A stretch of DNA of 64,000 nucleotides. It comes from Cephalotus follicularis (Eukaryota; Streptophyta; Magnoliopsida; Oxalidales; Cephalotaceae). The first letter of the stretch is position 1; each line of letters begins with the position of its first letter. The notes beneath the pieces are model-generated. The model was not told the DNA's origin. It searched no databases and worked only from the letters and a program-made list of their open reading frames with translations. Both the position numbers and the translations under genes were made by a program. Location: NCBI GenBank assembly GCA_001972305.1, contig BDDD01002227.1:1-64000 (forward strand), given 5' to 3'. Shown piece after piece: positions 57,741-64,000 of this stretch.

Positions 57741-57843
57741 GAGCGTAGGGTCATACTACGGGTCCCTTGAACTATTTGTCAATCTACACAATAGCAATCA
57801 TTTTCTATAATTAATATCTTAAATGGAAATTTGGATCATTACA

Positions 57844-58557
57844 CCAACTGTCTAGCTTCTCTTAGCCCCTACAAAGAGTTAGAAATGTTAGTCTCACAAC
57901 CTAAGTCCTTTACCCAAGTTGAACTTACATTGTAAGCTAGATAGAATATGAAAGTACCAAACCCCGAGGCACCTCCAGCTTTGGACTTTAGGAACATACT
58001 ACAATTTCTCTTTCAATGTCCTGCCTTCCCACACTAAAAGCAGGCATTCTCTTTGGAAAGCTTTTTGATCGTTTCTTGAATGGCATCCCCTTGCACTAAA
58101 TGCCTCTTCCTTGGAGATTTACCCTTGGAACTAGATCCATCTGATCTACCCCTCTCAGAAGTTGTTCTCGTAGGTAGTGGAGGCATCACAGATGATCTTG
58201 ACCAATTCAGGTCAAAATCTACCTTGACAGTCCCCAACTGGGTGCCATGAAACTCCTCGAGTTGTTTAATCATGGCACACAAGGTCCGTGAGTGCATACA
58301 ATACTATTGCTCTTGTGGGCTCATCCGAACAATCGCCATGTATCGGGCTCTATAACCGTCTTCCCACCACTTAGCCACCCTAGCTTTGTGATGATCAGAT
58401 TTAATGATCCCAAGTACTGGGGTGTCTCAGTCATAACATGAGAAATTCTCATGCTCGTGAGTACCAAATGCAAATTGTGTTTCCATTCAGTAAGATAGGG
58501 ATGCTCAAGCTCACAAGGAGTCTCAAATATGTGTGATTCATTGGTATTGTCTGCCAT
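57844..58557 (-). pseudogene. C2 gag and protease start
   Basis: ATG at 58557 gives MADNTNESHIFETPCELEHP, then LVLTSMRISHVMTETPQYLG as in C1. Stops lie near 58321 and in the knuckle. The next frame reads MIKQLEEFHGTQLGTVKVDF, a Ser/Lys/Arg-rich linker, and a knuckle CF-stop-CGKAGH-stop-KRNC (58042-58001). Below it 57844-58000 is degraded protease sequence cut by T4. Confidence 0.75.
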
Positions 58558-60520
58558 TTGAGTAATATGTAGAGTTTATTAAAACTAGCAACCTATATGA
58601 GGAGAGAGAGAGAGAGAGAGAGAGAATATTAGCAAATCATTCCATTAATGTTATTACCATTAACTCTTGACTTTAATAGTTATGGCTCCTCCCACTATTC
58701 TAATTGTATCCCACACCTCCATGTGGAATTCAGGAAGCACCTGTTTCCTAGTGGGGATCGGAATCTATCAAGAATATTATAGCCTCACATGTCGGCGTAC
58801 GAGCCATAATACCTAAATAGGTACACCGTTAGGTCAATTTACATTAGGGCCCCATCCTTGAAATGTAAGATCCGATACAATATTCGGCCTCCCGGCTCAA
58901 TATGGTCCCAACTGTTGCTTTGCAAACCATAAGCAGCCGATATAAGTCCGAACCTGCAATCCTCAAAGAAATTGACTCGTTTTGAAGTATCCATACGCGT
59001 CCATGTCCTGAGGCCGAAATAGATCCATTTCCTTCCAATGACCGCACACTGAAATTGAACAATAATGGTCATAAAGAGGACCTCTGCTATCATAGTGCCA
59101 TCCCCAATATGTCCACATCATTCTACGAAGATCATGGAAGGCCAACGATGAGACACACCTTTATGCCCCACCGCTTATGGACTTATTATTTTTAAAGTTT
59201 GGAGGAATTTGGGTCACATTAAATTTTAAATTAACTGAGCCGTTATTAGATTTATTTTATCTTCTAATCCATATAAGACGGCTTAGCATGCTTAGACGTG
59301 TTTGAATTGTTTGTAAAATAAAACATCCATCTAATGTATCCTAGAAAAAAAATGGCCTGACTTGGGACTTAAACTATATGTGATCACGTGAGCCAAACGT
59401 GATCACTTGGTCTCCTAAGTGATCTATTTAAACTACTTTATTATAACATATATCATGCATACATGGCCTTCACTAGATCTTGCAATCTTCTTGATCCTCC
59501 TCTTCTTGCTGATTTGCTCTCCTTCTTGAATTTACAACCAATATACTTAAAGAAACGAAATAAAATATGAGGGAGAAGAGATTTCTAACCCATAGAAATT
59601 TAATTAAAGGATAAGAAATTATGGCGCATGCAGGCAGCCTTATTACGGATCAAATGTAAAATAAGGCAAATAAATAAATCATCCACAAAAGAACCGAAAA
59701 CTAGGTCTAGTCTCAAGCCTACTAGTATGCATAAGAAATTCAAATAAATATATCCCATATGAATATTCGAATAAGCATGTAAATATTTTAATATTTGATG
59801 GTTTGTGATTTAGTAGCTAGCCAAAATTAAATGTGACTCCCACTATATAAATTAAAATCTAGTTACCCTTATTATTGTTCCCCACTACATTAAATTTATG
59901 GTTCCACCATATAAAAATTTTAAGCGAAAAGTTAATGCAATTAAATATTAGTTCCCCACTAATATTATTTTCCTTAAGGAATAAATTGTATTATTCAGTG
60001 AACTGAGTACATAAGTGAAATTAATTTTTGTCCAAATTAAGTGGTATGTGCATATCCAGCCCATACAATATTTCTACCAATAACTGTGCGAAACCTAAGC
60101 AGAAATTGCATTGAAAAGCTTATAGGAAGCTTACAGGAATCCCACTGGCAACTTGTTAGAATTGTGTTGGAAACTATCAGTAAGAGTGCAGAAAAGTGCC
60201 AGAATCTTAGCAGAAGATGCCATAAGCTGTGCAGCAAATTCCCCTATGCAAACTGTCACTAACCAGTCCAATTATCAGCGTAGTTAATCTGCCAGAAAAT
60301 CTGTACTAAGCAATGCAAAAATTATGTGCAGAAAATTTTGCACATAACCAGAATTTCCAACAGAAATTCAAATCACTTAGAACCCCCCATTCATTTACTG
60401 TTCAAGGCATTGTTCGAGATCCTAAAAGGTACTAAGGAATGTTATAATGCCCCTTGCATCCTAAACATCCAAAGTACACATCCTCGGATGATCTTACATT
60501 CCAATTAAACAATGAAATAC
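58558..60520 (-). other. C2 untranslated leader
   Basis: No gene is supported. The part nearest gag matches the C1 leader reversed. It holds a (GA)n run at about 58602-58625 and the stem-loop 59380-59406. The distal part (59420-60520) is AT-rich with nothing I can identify. T5 cuts it at 60521. Confidence 0.6.
59380..59406 (-). ncRNA. Candidate leader stem-loop, C2
   Basis: The minus strand has arms GTGATCACGT and ACGTGATCAC, a perfect 10-bp stem around TTGGCTC. The position relative to gag (about 825 nt upstream) matches C1. See the C1 entry for the covarying pair. Confidence 0.5.
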
Positions 60521-62012
60521 TGTAACACCCCCGATCTATGGGAGTCGCCACAGGTGCATATACGGAAACTTAACATAACATATCATATTAAAAACGTTCA
60601 TCTTTATTAAAAACGTGATAGTTTAAAGCATAACCAATAACATACTGAAACTGATCATAACAGAAACTTATTCATAATCCCAAAATTCATAAAAAATGAA
60701 ATAACATATTGTTTATTAAACGGGTCCCACTATGACCACATAAACATAAAGGGATCAGCTACTAGACGATCCTCAGACATATGGGAGTCACTCTCATCAC
60801 ACATTGCCCCTTTGCTCTTGATAACCTGCCGCATGGAAACAAAAACGCAGCTGAGCAAACCTCAGTACGGATATAGAATATAAAATAGTAAACGATATTT
60901 TAAAGCAGGAAGATTTCCAAAAATACATTTAAACAGAAATCTTAAGCAATAAAATAGCTTAAACATATTTTATAAATGCCCACGGCAAAACATATAAACC
61001 AAGTTCATAACTTTGAAAACATAAATCATACCTTTCCAAAACATAGGTTCCATAACTGAGCACCAAAACCCACAACATATCAGAAACACTTAGTAGCAAG
61101 GGGTTCGCGATACCCACATTGCCAAATGGAATTGCAGTTTACGGCACTACACATAAAATCCCCATATCCAAAAACATATCCAAAAGCATATAACTAGGAT
61201 CGATCCATACGCCTCTATCACAAATCCTATCCAAGGATATCCCAGAGAGACGCCGTAAACAAATCACACCGTTACGGAAAGTGTCATGCCCCCGTACCAG
61301 GCCCACAGCATGCCTATGGTACCCCCATAGGTGGTTATAAAAGCTCAGTATTTCACCATTTCAAAACTTGATTTCATCAAATCAATTTAAAATACATAGA
61401 AAGGTTTCCCAAATAATAATCATAAATCGTTCACAAACGATATAGTTTCACATAACATATACTTTCATAATCGAAATGCAACTCTTTTATTTTCACAATA
61501 AAGAGACATTTGCATAACATTTCATAAACATAACATAGCGGAATTTATTAAGCCAGAAAATATATTCAATAAAATATTAACTGACTTTATTTTGAAATCC
61601 AAATATAACGGAGTTCATAATCTGAAAAGGACATATTCATAAACTAAAAATAAACCAGATGTCCAAAAAGAAATATTCGTTCATCTCAATAAAACAAAAC
61701 AACTTCAATTCAGATAAAACCAAAATAAAGAATCTGTATTTATTCTCAAAACAGAACTGAATCAGTAAGAGTTTATCAAGGAACGAAAATCCGCACTTTA
61801 CTCATAAAGGTGAAACGGGACAGTTCCAATAAAATCAGATAGCCAAAGAACAGAAAATTCGCACCTTAACAGGTCGAAAATCTAAACAACTAGAATATCG
61901 AACAAAAGCACTCTATAAGTATCCTAAACTCCACCACTGATGATAGCAATACCTAAACATATGAGTCAAAACATCACATAACATAAAAAGGACGAAACAT
62001 TAAAACTGCCAT

Positions 62013-62132
62013 AAAGCGTCGACAGTTTGTTCTTAGGCGTCGACGGTTTCAAAGCGTCGAGCAAAGAGTCGACTGACCAAAGCACAAAACAGTACAAAGC
62101 GGTGACGCTCAGAACCAAAGCGTCGACGGTTT
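62013..62132. repeat. GTCGAC dyad cluster, T5 LTR (distal)
   Basis: Four exact cores in 120 bp: AAAGCGTCGACAGTTT, AGGCGTCGACGGTTT, AGAGTCGACTGACC and AAGCGTCGACGGTTT, plus AAAGCGGTGACGCT. This is one of the densest clusters in the window. Confidence 0.77.
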
Positions 62133-62885
62133 GGGTCAGACACATATTACCAATTGCAGAAAATTGTTTGCAAAACATGAGTAAATCCAATTTTTAAAAA
62201 TCAATGAGCACAAACAATAATATGAAGGTTCTGTGACATGTTATACCAATTCAAAATGCCAGTATATACTATCTTAGTGCATGATCAAAAGTAAAACAAA
62301 GGTATGGAAATCTTGAATTAAAATTTCTGGTTTAGAACAGTTTGTAAATCATGCACTATAATCCGATTTTTTTTCCTGTATAAATCCTAAAATCAGTGAC
62401 ATATATATATATATATCTATCTACATACGTCAATAGCATGATTTCTTTGTTTTTAAGGATCAACATTACAAGTTATGCATAAAACCCATGAATGAACATA
62501 CAACAGAAATTAAGTTTCAACAGGCTTCTAAAATCATGCTCGAAATCAATTTATAGTCGGTTGTAATACAAATTAAAGGAAGATATAGAAACTACATAGT
62601 ACAAACTACAACTTTCGTGTAGAAATTACCTTCAAAAGACGTCGAAATGATGCAGAGAAAAGGTGCTTAAGTGGCTGTGTTGTTTGTAAAAATGCAGAAA
62701 TGGTTTAAAAAACAATTTTGTCTGGTTAAATGCGAAGATCCATGTTTTTAATTGTCAAAATCGGTATTTTAAGACATTACCATACTAACCAAAATGCATC
62801 AAATGCATAAGGAAATCGGATAGCCAGAAAAAGGAAAGAATCCAACATTCCAAAAACACTATTACCGTCCAAAACAATTTAGGAA

Positions 62886-63028
62886 GACGACTAAAGTGTC
62901 GACTGTTTACGAAAGCGTCGACGGTTAAACGCTTAAACACAAAACGCGTCGATGTCACACGTTTAGGCATCAACGTGTCTCACAGCAGACAAAGCGTCGG
63001 CGGTTCTAATTAGAGCGTCGGCGCTTTG
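62886..63028. repeat. GTCGAC dyad cluster, T5 LTR (promoter-proximal)
   Basis: AAAGTGTCGACTGTTTA and GAAAGCGTCGACGGTTAAA are followed by ACGCGTCGATGT, AAAGCGTCGGCGGTT and AGAGCGTCGGCGCTTT. Confidence 0.77.
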
Positions 63029-63153
63029 TACCCAAAAAACAAAATAAAATAAAATAAATTCAAATCAAAAATCAAAGCGTGTACAAACCATAGCATATAT
63101 CAAAAGGTATAAACCCAACATAAAACATGTAAGCATAGGAACGGGATATTACA

Positions 63154-63164
63154 TCCACCCCCCC
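63154..63164 (-). other. T5 polypurine tract
   Basis: The minus strand reads AGGGGGGGTGGA-like sequence immediately before TGTAATATCCCG, preceded by an A/T run. Confidence 0.72.
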
Positions 63165-63206
63165 TAAAAAAAAGATTTCGTCCTGAAATCTTAACATACA
63201 CATACC

Positions 63207-63458
63207 TTAAATGAACAAACGAGGGTATCGTTCCCGAATGTGCTTCTCCATCTCCCAAGTAGCCTCACGTTCGGGATGGTTCCTCCATAACACCTTCACG
63301 AACGGAACGGTCTTGCTACGCGTAACCCGTTCCTGTCGGTCCAGAATAGCTTTCGCCTCCTTATCATAAGATAGATCCTTCCGAATGCTGTCCAAAGGAT
63401 AGTGGACCACGTGTAGGGGATGATACTGATAACCCCTCAACAAGGACACATGGAACAC
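63207..63458 (-). pseudogene. T5 chromodomain-like C-terminus
   Basis: The frame starts FHVSLLRGYQYHPLHVVHYP and ends in a chromodomain-like segment, FVKVLWRNHPEREATWEMEK, then RERYPRLFI. It corresponds to the pol C-terminus of Tekay/Del chromoviruses. It is out of frame with the integrase core next to it because of a deletion. Confidence 0.82.
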
Positions 63459-63997
63459 ATTAAATTTAGCCTAGTACCCCAAGCTTTCTGAAATCCCTTC
63501 CAAAACCGTGAAGTGAAATGGGGATCCCTATCCGAAACAATAGATACAGGAGTCCCATGAAGTCTCACAATCTCCCGTTGGAAAACCTCCGCCAAGCGGT
63601 CCACAGAAAAGTCCTCTCGGATTGCCAAGAAGTGAGCCGATTTGGTCAACCGATCCACCACAACCCAAATAGCATCGTTCCTCCGGTAAGTTCTCGGCAA
63701 ACCTGTAACAAAATCCATCGCAATACTCTCCCATTTCCATACTGGAACTTCCAAGGGCTGTAACAAACCACTAGCACGCTGGTGTTCGATCTTGACCTGC
63801 TGACAGACCAAACACTTCCCAACAAACTCTGCTACATCCCTCTTCATTCCGCTCCACCAGAAATTTTCCTTTAAGTCTCTGTACATTTTGGTAGAACCCG
63901 GATGAATAGAAAACGGAGAACTATGCGCTTCAGAAAAGACAACATCTCTGATAGAAGTATCTGCCGGAACACACAATCGACTACCCAACCAGATCAC
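63437..63997 (-). pseudogene. T5 integrase, catalytic Glu deleted
   Basis: The HHCC finger is present (HSSPFSIHPGSTKMYRD, KCLVCQQV). The core has IAMDFVTGL and IVSDRDPHF with two catalytic Asp. After KGFQKAWGTRLN the sequence jumps directly to NVFHVSLL in another frame. About 170 residues are missing by comparison with T3, including the Glu of the D,D,E triad and the SH3-like linker. T5 could not integrate by itself. Confidence 0.85.
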
Positions 63998-64000
63998 TCC

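Larger units (their letters stand above)
51769..57843 (-). mobile_element. T4: Ty3/gypsy element with a large internal deletion
   Basis: On the minus strand: 5' LTR (57843-55564), primer site (55559-55549), a 115-codon frame, gag, protease, RT, then an abrupt fusion to the terminal 600 bp of the 3' LTR (52383-51769). RNase H, integrase and most of the 3' LTR are gone. The target duplication CGAAC (51764-51768) and CCAAC (57844-57848) matches at four of five positions, and the C2 protease-region sequence continues across it. Confidence 0.87.
55564..57843 (-). repeat. T4 5' LTR, 2280 bp
   Basis: On the minus strand it starts TGTAATGATCC at 57843 and ends GGTCGTTACA at 55564. It has a GC-rich hairpin cluster (57652-57740) and GTCGAC dyads (57343-57567) in U3. 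An inverted pair, TGTAACG (55564-55570) and CGTTACA (55641-55647), sits at its terminus; the first arm is kept in both LTR copies and the second is also visible in the 3' LTR. Confidence 0.85.
40802..60520 (-). mobile_element. C2: Ty1/copia element with four nested insertions
   Basis: Reading on the minus strand: leader (60520-58558), gag (58557-58000), protease and integrase start (57999-57844 and 51768-51011), integrase end, RT and RNase H (47853-45537), purine tract (45506-45520), and 3' LTR (45505-45253 and 42347 to about 40816). Insertions are T4, A3, B and, at the 5' side, T5. The 5' LTR lies outside the window. C2 and C1 lie tail to tail with at most 15 bp between their 3' LTRs. Confidence 0.82.
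60521..63153 (-). repeat. T5 3' LTR, 2633 bp
   Basis: On the minus strand it starts TGTAATATCCCG and ends CGGGGGTGTTACA. It has two dyad clusters (62886-63028 near the 5' end and 62013-62132 further in) and a (TA)n run at 62400-62417. No coding region. Confidence 0.87.
60521..64000 (-). mobile_element. T5: Tekay-like Ty3/gypsy element, 3' part
   Basis: A complete 3' LTR (60521-63153), purine tract (63154-63164) and the 3' end of pol (63207-63997) are visible. The element continues beyond the window. The flank before the LTR is AATAC (60516-60520). Confidence 0.87.

Noticed and set aside
1-64000. Host protein-coding gene or tRNA gene
   Set aside because: I found no frame with non-transposon domains, no exon-intron pattern and no tRNA-like cloverleaf; TGGTATCAGAGC matches are primer-binding sites.

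Overview
This window looks like nuclear DNA from a flowering plant, most likely a dicot with a large genome. I see no host gene, tRNA, rRNA or CRISPR array. Almost every base can be assigned to nested LTR retrotransposons: Ty3/gypsy elements with CCHC gag, pepsin-like protease, RT, RNase H, integrase and a chromodomain-like tail (Tekay/Del-type), one Athila-type remnant, and Ty1/copia elements. The species cannot be named from this sequence. Names used here: T1-T5 are Tekay-like elements, A1-A3 are LTRs of one long-LTR family, B is another solo LTR, Ath is the Athila-like remnant, and C1 and C2 are copia elements. Left block (1-18238): Ath (7679-10591, +) abuts A1 (4577-7678, +). A1 was entered by T1 (108-4576, -). 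T1 is itself cut inside its RT by the edge of a SIRE-like LTR (1-107). On the other side of Ath lies T2 (10592-18238, -), with a full 3' LTR, a degenerate gag-pol and the first 482 bp of its 5' LTR. Middle block (18239-31406): T3 (+) sits in the T2 5' LTR. It is the most complete gypsy element. Its integrase is split by the solo LTR A2 (24185-27697), with clean restoration of the reading frame across the site. The two T3 flanks do not match: the left is T2 LTR and the right is C1 copia LTR, so the element marks a rearrangement point. Right block (31407-64000): two related copia elements lie tail to tail, C1 (31407-40801, +) and C2 (about 40802-60520, -). C2 has received four insertions: solo LTR B (42348-45252), solo LTR A3 (47854-51010), the internally deleted T4 (51769-57843) and T5 (60521 to the right edge). 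All coding regions carry stops, frameshifts or lost catalytic residues, so nothing here looks autonomous. Four less expected signals stand out. First, clusters of the dyad GTCGAC occur in the LTRs of six Tekay-like families, with family-specific but still symmetric flanks. Second, a copia leader hairpin shows a compensatory base-pair change between C1 and C2. Third, an identical hairpin abuts the primer-binding site in T1, T2 and T3. Fourth, T4 carries an open 115-codon coiled-coil reading frame ahead of gag.
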